This document shows positions 34,862 to 43,871 of a stretch of 64,000 bases of DNA, one piece after another. How positions within the stretch are numbered: position 1 is the stretch's first letter; each line of letters opens with the position of its first letter. A program made the translations under genes and the position numbers. The DNA lies in the NCBI RefSeq assembly GCF_001579845.1, contig NZ_CP007440.1:2546001-2610000 (forward strand), written 5' to 3'. The notes beneath the pieces are model-generated. The model made no database searches. It was not told the origin of the DNA and saw only the letters and a program-made list of their open reading frames with translations. The DNA is from Rhodoplanes sp. Z2-YC6860. Its GTDB lineage: Bacteria > Pseudomonadota > Alphaproteobacteria > Rhizobiales > Xanthobacteraceae.

Positions 34862-36066
34862 AGGGCAAGCTCCGTGATGCTCAGAAGCGCGCTCATGATC
34901 GACACGATCAGAGCGCCGATGACGACGCTGACAAGAATGATGGTCGCGGGTCCGATCGCCCCCATCAGCCGGTCGAGGCCTATGCCCAGCCGGTGTTCGT
35001 AAAACTGCGCGGCGTGCCGCGTGATCGCCGGAAGATCACCGGTCTCGTCGCCGACCCGAAGCATGCGGGCGGCGAGCGGCGGCAAGAGATCGGATTCGGA
35101 TAGCGCCTCGGCGAAGCGGCGGCCGTTGCGCACCTGATCGTGGACACGGTCCACTTCGGCGACGTAACGCGGTTCGGTGACGACGTCGCGCAGCATCTTC
35201 AGCGCGGCGGGCAGCGCGACACCGTTCTCGACCAGGAGCCCAAGCGTGCTGATGAGTCGCGCGGTGCGGCGGTCGCGCATCGGGCCGGAGATGCCTGGGA
35301 GTGTCGAAAGCATTGCGACCATCCGGCCGCGGTTCTCGCGCCGGCTGAAGATCAGCCAAAGCACCAGGACCCCGATGATGATGGAGCCAAGGAACAGGTT
35401 GAGATTGGCGGTGAGCCAGGTCGAAGCGTTCAGCACAAAGGCTGCGCCGGCATTGAGCTTGCCGCCGAGATCGCGGAACACCGGCTCGAACTGCGGCACC
35501 ACATAGAGCAGAAAGAAGAACAGGATCAGCACCGCAGAGCCGACGAGGAACAACGGATAGCGGATCGCCGAATTGATGCGATCGCCAAGGAGTTCCTTGC
35601 GTGTCCGATCGGCAACGATGGCTTGCAGCACGGCGTCAAGCTTTCCGGAGGCTTCGCCCGCCCTTACCATCGCAACATAAATGGGTTCGATGATGGTCGG
35701 ATGACGTTCCAGCGCTTCGGCGAAGCCGTCGCCCGCTGCGATCGAGGAGCGCAGCCCGGCGGAAAATTTTGCCACGGTTTTGCTGCCGTTATCGTCGGCA
35801 AGAGTTTGCAGCGCTGCTTCCAGCGTCAGTCCGGAACCGACCAGCAAAGCGAGCTGGCGAAGGAAGATGGTAATATCGCGCGCGTTCGCCTTTTTGACGT
35901 TCCAGCCGCTCGATCCGAGAATGCCTTTGGAGGCAGTTTCGGTCTCGATCGGCAGATGGCCGAGATATTCGATCCGGCGCAGAACCTCTTCGCGCGACGG
36001 CGCTTCGACCTCGCCAATGACGACTTCGCCGGCCCGGGTGAGTGCGCGATAGCGGAAATGCGGCAT
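34858..36066 (-). CDS. gspF: Type II secretion inner-membrane platform protein GspF
   Basis: This 402-residue polytopic platform protein starts MPHFRYRALTRAGEVVIGE and has two repeated cytoplasmic GspF domains (LLVGSGLTLEAALQTL and LLVENGVALPAALKML), each followed by membrane segments. The length is standard. It transmits GspE action to the pseudopilus. It starts four bases after gspE and overlaps gspG. Confidence 0.95.
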   Translation of the reverse strand: MPHFRYRALTRAGEVVIGEVEAPSREEVLRRIEYLGHLPIETETASKGILGSSGWNVKKANARDITIFLRQLALLVGSGLTLEAALQTLADDNGSKTVAKFSAGLRSSIAAGDGFAEALERHPTIIEPIYVAMVRAGEASGKLDAVLQAIVADRTRKELLGDRINSAIRYPLFLVGSAVLILFFFLLYVVPQFEPVFRDLGGKLNAGAAFVLNASTWLTANLNLFLGSIIIGVLVLWLIFSRRENRGRMVAMLSTLPGISGPMRDRRTARLISTLGLLVENGVALPAALKMLRDVVTEPRYVAEVDRVHDQVRNGRRFAEALSESDLLPPLAARMLRVGDETGDLPAITRHAAQFYEHRLGIGLDRLMGAIGPATIILVSVVIGALIVSIMSALLSITELAL

Positions 36067-36070
36067 CGCC

Positions 36071-37744
36071 TTACAGGCTCATGGTCACGCGGAACACTTC
36101 GTCCAATGTCGTCATACCGGCGCGGCACTTGGCGACGCCGTCCTCGGTCATGGTGGTCATGCCTTCTCGGCGTGCGACCGCTTCCAAGTCGGCGGCGTCG
36201 ATTTTCGGACCGATCGCCCGGCGAACCTCCGGGCCGATCTCCATCACCTCGAACACGCCTTTGCGTCCGCGGAAACCGATGCCCCCGCAATAGTCGCAGC
36301 CTTTGGGCTGGTACACGGTCTCGCCTGCTTTGAAGCCCAGCGTTTCGTAACGGTAATCGGCTGCAATCTCTTTGACTGTCAGCTCATGCCGCACGCGGCA
36401 ATGCTCGCACAGCACGCGCACCAGACGCTGGCCGATGATGGCGCGCACCGAAGAGGCCAGGAGGAAACTCTCAAGGCCCATATCGATCATCCGGGGGATC
36501 GCTCCTGCGGCGGTGTTGGTGTGCAGCGTGGTCAGCACCAGATGGCCGGTCAAAGCGGCGTGCACGCCGATATGCGCGGTCTCGGCGTCACGCATCTCGC
36601 CGACCATGATGACGTCGGGGTCCTGGCGCAGGAACGAGCGCAGCGCCGATGCGAAGGTCAGCCCGATGCTCGGATGCACCTGGGTCTGGTTGATGCCGGG
36701 AATTTGATATTCGACCGGATCTTCGATGGTGAGGATCTTGCGGCTGGTCTGGTTGATCACCGCGAGCGAGGCGGCGAGCGTCGTGGTCTTGCCGGAGCCG
36801 GTCGGGCCGGTGACGATCAGCATACCGAACGGCGCGTCGAGCGTGTGGCGCAGCTTGGTTTCGTCCGCCGCCGACAGCCCCACCTGATTGATGGCGACGA
36901 AACCCGAGCCCTTGCGCAGAAGCCGGACTACCGCGCTCTCGCCGCCCATGGTCGGCATGGTGGCAACGCGCAGGTCGATCTCGGCGCCGCCCACCACGAT
37001 CTTGGCGCGGCCGTCCTGCGGCATGCGCCGCTCGGTGATGTTGAGCCCCGACATGATCTTGAGGCGCGACAGGATACCTTTCGCCATGGCGATCGGGGGC
37101 GAGGCCACCGGTTTCAGCATGCCGTCGACGCGGATGCGAACCTGCAGCGTGTTGCCGAACGGCTCGATGTGCAGATCGGTACCGCGCTGGTCGACCGCCA
37201 TTCGGAGGAGGTCGTCGAGCGCCCGCACCACGGGCGCGCCGCGCGCCAGATCGCGCAGATCGTCGATGTCGTCGTCGCCGCGCGGCGCGTTGGCTTCCGC
37301 CGGGGCAGCGGTTTGCTCCGCGCCGAGCGAGGTCGCGAGCGCTGCGTCGATGTCCTCGGCAGTGGCAACCGCGAGCGCCACCGGCTGTTGCAGCGCGAGC
37401 TCGGTAGCCCGGAGGGTTTCGTTGTCCACGGGCGTAGCAACCGCGAGAGCAAGCGTTCCGGCCGCATCCTCATAGGGAAACAAGCGTCCCTCGCGGAGGA
37501 ACCGGGCCGAGAGCTTGCTGCCAGCGAAGCGTCCACCGACCAGTTCGCCGCGATTCACGCGCCTGCAGCGATAAAAAGCTGCGAGCTCATCGGCAAAGGC
37601 CGATTGGGTAAGCTTTGTCAGGCCAACCCAGTCAATATCGTTCTGCGCGTCGAAACGACGCGAATTGCTTCCGCCATCAAGCGCCTGTTGCTCACGCAGC
37701 ACGCCTTGACGAGCGAGATGGTCGATGAACTCGCTATGCAACAT
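36071..37744 (-). CDS. gspE: Type II secretion ATPase GspE
   Basis: This 557-residue AAA-like secretion ATPase has an N-terminal N1E/MshEN-like domain, Walker A VTGPTGSGKTTT near residues 308-319, an Asp box (LTIEDPVEYQIPGINQTQV), Walker B region DPDVIMVGEMRDAETAH, and His box LTGHLVLTTLHTN. The zinc-binding CxxC pair is intact (CEHC and CDYC), as in true GspE. It drives pseudopilus assembly. It is the first gene of the leftward operon and faces the phosphatase gene across 307 bases. Confidence 0.96.
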   Translation of the reverse strand: MLHSEFIDHLARQGVLREQQALDGGSNSRRFDAQNDIDWVGLTKLTQSAFADELAAFYRCRRVNRGELVGGRFAGSKLSARFLREGRLFPYEDAAGTLALAVATPVDNETLRATELALQQPVALAVATAEDIDAALATSLGAEQTAAPAEANAPRGDDDIDDLRDLARGAPVVRALDDLLRMAVDQRGTDLHIEPFGNTLQVRIRVDGMLKPVASPPIAMAKGILSRLKIMSGLNITERRMPQDGRAKIVVGGAEIDLRVATMPTMGGESAVVRLLRKGSGFVAINQVGLSAADETKLRHTLDAPFGMLIVTGPTGSGKTTTLAASLAVINQTSRKILTIEDPVEYQIPGINQTQVHPSIGLTFASALRSFLRQDPDVIMVGEMRDAETAHIGVHAALTGHLVLTTLHTNTAAGAIPRMIDMGLESFLLASSVRAIIGQRLVRVLCEHCRVRHELTVKEIAADYRYETLGFKAGETVYQPKGCDYCGGIGFRGRKGVFEVMEIGPEVRRAIGPKIDAADLEAVARREGMTTMTEDGVAKCRAGMTTLDEVFRVTMSL

Positions 37745-38051
37745 CTGACGCTGTCGGGTTACGCCCCAAATTCATAAGGCAGTTTTGCGACAGTCTTTTG
37801 AAGGTGCGGTCAGCAATTCACGCCCACGTGCTGGCGCATCCTGTTACCGGCTTACACTTTGATCACACATTCGATTTTCTTTCGGCATGTGGTGCGTGCC
37901 GAATCCGAAGCGTCACAAATCTCCATCAAAGTTTCGCTGCGCGCCGCGTACACGTAACTGTCATGCGGCCGCAATACGGTCCGGCCCGGTGGCTGTTTGG
38001 GGGCGAAGTCTGCTTATCGACTGATTTCGCGTAGAGTTGCAGGCCAGTGGA
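37745..38051. promoter_or_regulatory. Divergent promoter region between gspE and the phosphatase gene
   Basis: This 307-base gene-free region must hold the promoters for both arms of the secretion locus. It is less GC-rich than its surroundings around 37855-37885. Half-sites CTGTTA (37841), CTTACA (37851) and ATCACA (37862) lie 10 and 11 bases apart and loosely resemble the CTGTCA repeats of a Pho box, and a CTGTCAT occurs at about 37959. No clear sigma-70 pair was found. Confidence 0.5.
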
Positions 38052-40034
38052 ATGTACCTGACGCGCGCTGTTCTCCGCGTAGTAGGCACGCTTGTCTTTA
38101 TGGTGGCGCTGCTTGCGGCGCCATGCGCGCATGCGGCCTGCGAGCTGGGACCGGCCGGCGCGATCCGGCACGTGGTTCACATCCAGCTCGATAGCGTGCA
38201 GTTTCAGCGGGATAATCCCAATGTCCCGTCCGACCTCGAGCAGATGCCGCACCTGCTCGGCTTTTTGCGCGACAACGGTACGCTCAGCACCAATCACCAC
38301 GTGATGCCGGCGGCGCAGACCGCGACGAATTTCCTCACCATCCTGACCGGTGTCTACGGCGACCGGATGGGGATGCCGATCGGGGATAGCTACAAATATT
38401 ACAAGAGCGATGGCAGCATCGGAACGGCGAGTTCGTTCGCTTATTGGACCGGCACGGGCGGCGATGGTGCGCCGCAGATGCTCGCCGACACGGGCAAGAC
38501 CTTTCCGGCACCATGGGTGCCGCTGACGCGGGCGGGATGCGATGTCGGCTCGTTCGCGGTGCCCAATATCGGTTTGGACGGCGTCGCGGTTCACTGCGCC
38601 CGGGGCAGCGCGATTTGCGGCGGCACTGGCGCGGTTGCCGACGTGTTGCCGGATGAGCCCGGCGGTTATCCGGCGTTTGCGGCCTTGTTCGGCCATTCTG
38701 CGGTTCAGCGCACGATCGCGGCGGGCCGCTCGATTCTTGATCTCGATGGCAATGCCATTCGCTTCCCCGACAGCGGCAGCGCCGCGACTGTTCTCAATCC
38801 ATCGGCGTCGCAATCGCTGGGTTATGCAGCAGCCTTGCTGGAGGCCGGCGTGCCCGTGGTTTCGGTTTTTATCGCCGATCCGCATGAGCAGCGCCGCAGC
38901 GGCTCACGCGCGATAGGCCCCGGTGAGGCGGGCTACGTAGCGCAGCTTGCGGCTTACGACGCAGCCTTTGCGACGTTTTTCCGCAGGCTCGCCAGCCACG
39001 GCACAGACCCGACCAACACCTTATTTGTCGTGACGGCCGTCAACAGCAGCCATTTCGTTGGCGGTCCGCCCGAGCCTGCGAGTTGCGACGGCCTCAGCGT
39101 GCCTTGCGGCTATGGCCGGGTTGGCGAGATCGAGGTGGCGCTTGATCGAATGCTCGCGACGCAACGCCGCAATGTCACGACTTTCGATATTCATTCCGAT
39201 GGAGCGCCGGCCTTTTACATCCAGGGCAATCCCGGTGCGACCGATCCTGTCGCACGCACGCTGGCCCAGGATGCGGGCAGGCTCACCGCGGTCAATCCGA
39301 TCACCGGAAAGACCGACACGCTGGTCGCGTTCCTCGCCGACCGCGCGGAGCTGAAGCTCCTGCACATGGTCACGGCGAGTCCTGCGCGCACGCCGAGTTT
39401 CGTCATGTTCGGCGATGCCGATTACTATTATCGCAACGCCGGGCGGATCACCGACTGTGCGCTGCCACCGGCCTGTGTACGGCAGAACTCCGGATTTGCC
39501 TGGAATCGCGGTGGCATCCAGCCGCCGGTCGCGGCGTCCTGGCTTGGAATGGCCGGTCCCGGTGTGCGGCGGCTCGGCATCGTCCACGACGTGTTCTCGG
39601 ATCACGCCGATATCCGGCCCACCACCATGGCGCTGCTGGGCCTGAAAGACAGTTACGTCCACGACGGCCGCGTGCTGGTGGAATTCCTCGACAATCGCGT
39701 TATCGCCGCGGCCGCACCGCAGCGTCTGCCGTTCATCAGATTGGCTCGCGCCTACAAGCAGCTCAACGCGCCGTCCGGCTCGCTCAGCCGCAACAGCCTC
39801 GTCTGGGCGACGCGGGCCATCAAGGCAGGCGACGCCACCTATGCCGATTATCTTTCGAAGATCGAGCCTGTCACCGCGTTTCGCGACGCTCTGGCTCGCG
39901 ACATCAAGCTGCAGTTGGCGGAACCGGTGTTTGCCGGCCGTCCGCTCGATCCGCAGAACGCGGACGTTCTTTTGGCAAGAGCCGGCGCGCTGCTCGACGA
40001 TGTCGAAGAGTTCGCAGGCGAAGCGATGCGCTGA
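38052..40034 (+). CDS. Secreted alkaline-phosphatase-superfamily protein, likely T2SS client
   Basis: This 660-residue protein has a Sec signal peptide (MYLTRAVLRVVGTLVFMVALLAAPCAHA, cut before ACELG). The N-terminal part VVHIQLDSVQF, NPNVPSDLEQMPHLLGFLRD and TATNFLTILTGVYGDRMG follows the pattern of phosphodiesterase/alkaline-phosphatase-like enzymes: a metal Asp, then a Thr-containing nucleophile loop. A second metal-site-like region is VVTAVNSSHFVGG, where an expected Asp-His is Ser-Ser-His. The ATG at 38052 is preferred to a TTG at 38037. It sits between gspE and gspD, 26 bases before the secretin start, so it is a strong candidate for secretion through this system. The enzymatic reaction is not proven. 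Confidence 0.75.
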   Translation: MYLTRAVLRVVGTLVFMVALLAAPCAHAACELGPAGAIRHVVHIQLDSVQFQRDNPNVPSDLEQMPHLLGFLRDNGTLSTNHHVMPAAQTATNFLTILTGVYGDRMGMPIGDSYKYYKSDGSIGTASSFAYWTGTGGDGAPQMLADTGKTFPAPWVPLTRAGCDVGSFAVPNIGLDGVAVHCARGSAICGGTGAVADVLPDEPGGYPAFAALFGHSAVQRTIAAGRSILDLDGNAIRFPDSGSAATVLNPSASQSLGYAAALLEAGVPVVSVFIADPHEQRRSGSRAIGPGEAGYVAQLAAYDAAFATFFRRLASHGTDPTNTLFVVTAVNSSHFVGGPPEPASCDGLSVPCGYGRVGEIEVALDRMLATQRRNVTTFDIHSDGAPAFYIQGNPGATDPVARTLAQDAGRLTAVNPITGKTDTLVAFLADRAELKLLHMVTASPARTPSFVMFGDADYYYRNAGRITDCALPPACVRQNSGFAWNRGGIQPPVAASWLGMAGPGVRRLGIVHDVFSDHADIRPTTMALLGLKDSYVHDGRVLVEFLDNRVIAAAAPQRLPFIRLARAYKQLNAPSGSLSRNSLVWATRAIKAGDATYADYLSKIEPVTAFRDALARDIKLQLAEPVFAGRPLDPQNADVLLARAGALLDDVEEFAGEAMR

Positions 40035-40060
40035 GCGTCACGCCGTTGGAGAGTATCGAG

Positions 40061-42514
40061 ATGAAGATCGCACATGAGCTTTCAAGCGGACAGGCGCAAA
40101 GGCCTGCGCGCAACATGGCGCGCGCTGTATCGGCTGGCTTGGTTGTGGCGCTTCACTTGGTGCTCGTGAGCTGCTCCAGCATGGATAATGTCGTCGATTT
40201 GCCGAAGCGGAACGGCGTGACCGACCCGATTCGTGATGCCGATCTTCGCGCCCGTGCACCGGAACGCACGGATTCGCGATTCAACAGTGTCGTGCAGAAA
40301 TATCTCCGACCTTTGATCTATCCCGCCGCCGACACCGATCCGCCGGCCGCGCAGACGCCCGGCGCGGATCCTTCGGATTCCGTAAACGCCGGCGGTGCCG
40401 CGATCGGCGGCACGCCTGCTCCGGGAGTGACGAACACCACCGCCGGTATCGAAATCAATTTCGAAAACGCCAACATCCAGACCGTCGCCAAGACCCTGAT
40501 TGCCGACACGCTCGGGCTGAATTTTGCGGTCGACACCCGCGTGCAAGGGACCGTGACCCTCGCGTCGGCCGCGCCGGTCCCACGCAAGGATTTGCTCGCG
40601 GTGTTCGAGAGCGTATTGCGCATGTCCAATGCCGGTCTGGTGCGCGACAAAAATCTCATCCGCATCGTGCCGCTGCCTGAGACCGCCGGCTCCGGCAAGG
40701 TGACGATGCTGGGCTCGGGTGAGGCGGGCTTCGGGGTGACCATCGTGCCGCTGCGTTATGTGTCGGCCACGACTGTCTCCAAGACCGCGGAAAATTTCAT
40801 GGCGCGGCCCGGCGCGATCCGCGTCGATCAGGCGCGAAACGTGATCCTGGTGCAGGGCACCTCAGCGGAGCGCCAGACCGCGATCGATATGATCTCGACC
40901 TTCGACGTGGAATGGCTGCACGATCAGTCGGTCGGCATTTATCCGTTGAAATCGACCTCGGCCGAGACGCTGATCAAGGAGCTGGAGCGGGTGTTCGACT
41001 CCGGCGAGAACGGACTTGGGCAGGGCGCCATCAAGTTCCAGCCGATCTCACGCATGAACGCCGTGCTGGCCGTGGCCCGCAGCCCCAAGATGATCGAGCG
41101 GGTGACCCAATGGGTCCAACGGCTCGACCGCTCCGACACCGGCGGGACAACGGTGCGTGTCTATCACCTGAAAAACGGCAGCGCACAGCGCCTCGCCAAG
41201 GTTTTGAACGATATCTTCGTCGGCCGCGGTGGCGCGGGCACATCTGGCGACACCGCTGCGAGCCAGATCGCGCCGGGCCAGAATGCCAGCCAGTCTCGGC
41301 TCGACTCACTCAACACCGGCTCGAGCTTCCAGCAGCAGGGCAGCAGCGGAAGCAGCTCGACGACGACCACCACGAGTTCGAGCAGCAGCAACAGCGGCGG
41401 TTTGAGCCGCCCGACCCAAGGGGGAGACTTCGATTCATTTGGCGGCGACAAGGACGGCGGTCCAGATGGTGGCGGTGGGGGTGGCGGCGCGCTGCCGCGC
41501 GGCGTATTCACCAATGTGCGGATCACCGCCAACCTCGCGGACAATTCACTGGTGGTCTATTCGACCCAGGAAGACTATCGCGTTATCGAGCGGTCGATCC
41601 GCGAGCTCGACCGGCCACAGATGCAGGTAGCGATCGACGCGACGATCGCCGAGGTCACGCTGACCGACAATTTCCAATTCGGCATTCAAAGCTTCCTCAC
41701 CAGCAAGAATGTCGGTCTGGGCACCAACAAGGGATCGAGCCTCTACACGCCGAGCGCCACCGCGGGCGGTTCCACCACGAGCACCGATCCGACCACGGGC
41801 CTGCAAACGGTGGTACAGCAGGCGTTCCTGCAGCGCGTGTTGCCGGGCTACAATCTGCTGCTCGGATCGGAGGCGCAGCCGACCGTCATCCTGAATGCGC
41901 TGTCGAAGCTGACCGACGTGAAGGTGCTTTCGGCGCCGTCGCTGGTGGTGATGGACAATCAGCCGGCGCTGTTGCAAGTTGGCAACGAAATCCCGCTGTC
42001 GACAGGCTCGGCCACGGTGCTGACCGGCTCGAACACGATCGTCAACACCATCGAGCGGCGCAACATCGGCGTCATCTTGAAAGTGTGGCCGCGGGTGCGC
42101 GCCAACGGCGCGATCCAGCTCGAGATCGAGCAGGAAATCTCCAACGTTGCCAATCCGAACGATCCTACCAATGCTCTTACGCCCACGCTGACGCAGCGCC
42201 GCGTCCGCTCGACCATCGCTATCCAGAGCGGGCAGACCGTGCTGCTCGGAGGCCTGATCTCCGAGCAGACCAGCGATACCTCGACAGGGCTGCCCGGGCT
42301 GCGCGAAATCAAATATCTCGGCGATCTGCTTGGCAACACCGCCCGCGACAAGCAGCGTCAGGAAATCATCATCTTCGTCCGGCCACGATTGATCCGTAAC
42401 TCGGTCGATGCGGAGAGCGTGGCCGAGGAGTTCCGCGACCGCCTGGAAACCATGCGCAGCACACGGGCGATCGTCGGGGGCACGGCGGCGGTGCTGCCAC
42501 CCAAAACAAGATGA
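40061..42514 (+). CDS. gspD: Type II secretion secretin GspD, lipoprotein-type
   Basis: This 817-residue outer-membrane secretin has N0 (IEINFENANIQTVAKTLI), N1-N3 repeats (VTIVPLRYVSATTVSKTAENFM; VGIYPLKSTSAETLIKELERVF; TTVRVYHLKNGSAQRLAKVL) and the secretin barrel (VKVLSAPSLVVMDNQPALLQVG and SGQTVLLGGLIS). The N3 loop holds a Ser/Thr/Asn and Gly-rich low-complexity stretch. Near the N-terminus the sequence LHLVLVSCSS has the form of a lipobox, with Ser at +2, which favours the outer membrane. An in-frame ATG at 40115 would give a clean 20-residue lipoprotein signal. No GspS pilotin is nearby. Confidence 0.96.
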   Translation: MKIAHELSSGQAQRPARNMARAVSAGLVVALHLVLVSCSSMDNVVDLPKRNGVTDPIRDADLRARAPERTDSRFNSVVQKYLRPLIYPAADTDPPAAQTPGADPSDSVNAGGAAIGGTPAPGVTNTTAGIEINFENANIQTVAKTLIADTLGLNFAVDTRVQGTVTLASAAPVPRKDLLAVFESVLRMSNAGLVRDKNLIRIVPLPETAGSGKVTMLGSGEAGFGVTIVPLRYVSATTVSKTAENFMARPGAIRVDQARNVILVQGTSAERQTAIDMISTFDVEWLHDQSVGIYPLKSTSAETLIKELERVFDSGENGLGQGAIKFQPISRMNAVLAVARSPKMIERVTQWVQRLDRSDTGGTTVRVYHLKNGSAQRLAKVLNDIFVGRGGAGTSGDTAASQIAPGQNASQSRLDSLNTGSSFQQQGSSGSSSTTTTTSSSSSNSGGLSRPTQGGDFDSFGGDKDGGPDGGGGGGGALPRGVFTNVRITANLADNSLVVYSTQEDYRVIERSIRELDRPQMQVAIDATIAEVTLTDNFQFGIQSFLTSKNVGLGTNKGSSLYTPSATAGGSTTSTDPTTGLQTVVQQAFLQRVLPGYNLLLGSEAQPTVILNALSKLTDVKVLSAPSLVVMDNQPALLQVGNEIPLSTGSATVLTGSNTIVNTIERRNIGVILKVWPRVRANGAIQLEIEQEISNVANPNDPTNALTPTLTQRRVRSTIAIQSGQTVLLGGLISEQTSDTSTGLPGLREIKYLGDLLGNTARDKQRQEIIIFVRPRLIRNSVDAESVAEEFRDRLETMRSTRAIVGGTAAVLPPKTR

Positions 42515-42609
42515 CGAGCGGAGACGAGGTCCGAACTGCGCAGGAACGACGATGAGGTGGTGCGCTGACCGGGATCGACAACAGCGAAAGCGCCTGGCCT
42601 GCGATCGAT

Positions 42610-43155
42610 TTGCGTCCCGATTTGCGCATTCTGCTCGCGGGTTCCGCCGTGGTTGCGCTGGTGTCCGTGGCGAGCCTGCCGTTGTCGCTGGCGTTGGCTT
42701 CGATTGCGCTCGGCGCGCTGATGATCGCGGGCGCGGACATCGACGCGCGTGCCTATCTGCTGCCCGACTTCGTGACGCTCGGTGGGTTCGTTTGCGGTGT
42801 GCTCGTGCAATTCGCCCTCGATCCCTTCAGCCCGACGGAGGCCGCGGGATTGGCATTGGCGCGGGGGGCCGGGACCGCGCTGGTGCTGGCTCTGGTGCGG
42901 TGGGGCTATGCCTGGAGCCGCGGGCGGGAAGGCATCGGCCTTGGCGACGTCAAGCTTGCGGCCGCGATCGGAGCCTGGCTGCCGGTCGAAGCGATTCCGC
43001 TTTGCTTTCTGCTGGCGACCGGCGCAGCCTTTGTCGCCGTGCTGTTCGCGCGATTTCGCGGCGAAAGCCTCGACCGGGCGACGCGGATTCCGTTCGGCGC
43101 ATTTCTGTGCCCATCGCTGTGGCTGATCTTCTTCTTCTGTGCGCTGGTGGAGTAG
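42610..43155 (+). CDS. gspO: Short prepilin peptidase (A24 family) lacking the methylase domain
   Basis: This integral-membrane peptidase of about 181 residues cleaves the Gsp prepilins. Both catalytic aspartates are present: Asp in MIAGADIDARAYLLPD and Asp in GIGLGDVKLAAAIG. The N-terminal methyltransferase/zinc domain of GspO/PilD is missing, so it resembles CpaA/TadV-size enzymes. The start is uncertain: a TTG at 42610 is the only standard start in the frame, but a good GAGGTGG site lies upstream of a CTG at 42565, which would add 15 residues (the frame is open from 42556). It follows gspD on the same strand. Confidence 0.85.
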   Translation: MRPDLRILLAGSAVVALVSVASLPLSLALASIALGALMIAGADIDARAYLLPDFVTLGGFVCGVLVQFALDPFSPTEAAGLALARGAGTALVLALVRWGYAWSRGREGIGLGDVKLAAAIGAWLPVEAIPLCFLLATGAAFVAVLFARFRGESLDRATRIPFGAFLCPSLWLIFFFCALVE

Positions 43156-43208
43156 GAGTGCAGGGGTCTCGTCGCAATTGAGAGGGCGTCTGGCGGACGC
43201 GCTTCGAG

Positions 43209-43871
43209 ATGAAATGGAGCGGCTTGTTCTCAACTGAATCCGCGCGGCTTGCGGCTCGCCTTGCCGTGGTGCCGGCCGGTTTGGCGTTCCTTGCGATGAC
43301 GGGCTCTTGCGCCGGGGCGGCTAGTCTCGGCATCGCGACGCTGAAGAGCGGCGATGTCGCGATCGTGCTAGCCGGCGACATTGCCGGCGGCGATGGCGAC
43401 GCGGTCGAGGCACTCATGAAGGAGACCAACGACCGCGGCAAGCTCGTTGCGGCGCTGCGGCTCGATTCGCTCGGCGGGAGCCTCGCCGAGTCGGTGAAGA
43501 TCGCCGAGCTCGTGCAACGCACCAAGATCGCGGTCGTGGTCGGCTCGAAAGCGCGATGTGCTTCGGCCTGCTTTCTGATTTTCGCCGCCGGCACCGAAAA
43601 GTTCGTGGGTTACGGCGCCGAGATCGGCGTGCACGGCGCGTCCGACCAATACGGCCGGATCACCCCGCGGGCTGCGGCTGCCACGGTGTCGATGGCGCGC
43701 ATGGTCCGCGAATTCGGCGTGCCGCCCGGCATCGTGGAGAAGCTCGTCGTGACCGGACCTGATGAAATCGTCTGGCTCAGCGTCGGCGAACTGCGTTCGA
43801 TGGGTGCCGTCGTGACCGGACAGCCGCGCGTATCGCTGCCGATCGTTACCGAAGCGCCGGCATCGGGATGA
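43209..43871 (+). CDS. Exported ClpP/crotonase-fold protein (COG3904-like)
   Basis: This 220-residue protein has an N-terminal signal or anchor (LAVVPAGLAFLAMTGSCAGAAS). It then has a ClpP-like fold: LRLDSLGGSLAESVKIAELV, and KARCASACFLIFAAGTEKFVG, the place of the catalytic Ser in ClpP-type proteases. The family is described as predicted periplasmic proteins, with no proven activity. It lies 53 bases after the prepilin peptidase gene and converges with the next gene, overlapping it by 26 bases. A role in secretion is possible from position only. Confidence 0.8.
   Translation: MKWSGLFSTESARLAARLAVVPAGLAFLAMTGSCAGAASLGIATLKSGDVAIVLAGDIAGGDGDAVEALMKETNDRGKLVAALRLDSLGGSLAESVKIAELVQRTKIAVVVGSKARCASACFLIFAAGTEKFVGYGAEIGVHGASDQYGRITPRAAAATVSMARMVREFGVPPGIVEKLVVTGPDEIVWLSVGELRSMGAVVTGQPRVSLPIVTEAPASG

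Noticed and set aside
38052-40034. Calling the secreted protein a proven alkaline phosphatase (phoA/phoX/lapA)
   Set aside because: Only the superfamily-level pattern is visible and one metal-site region deviates, so no gene symbol is justified.
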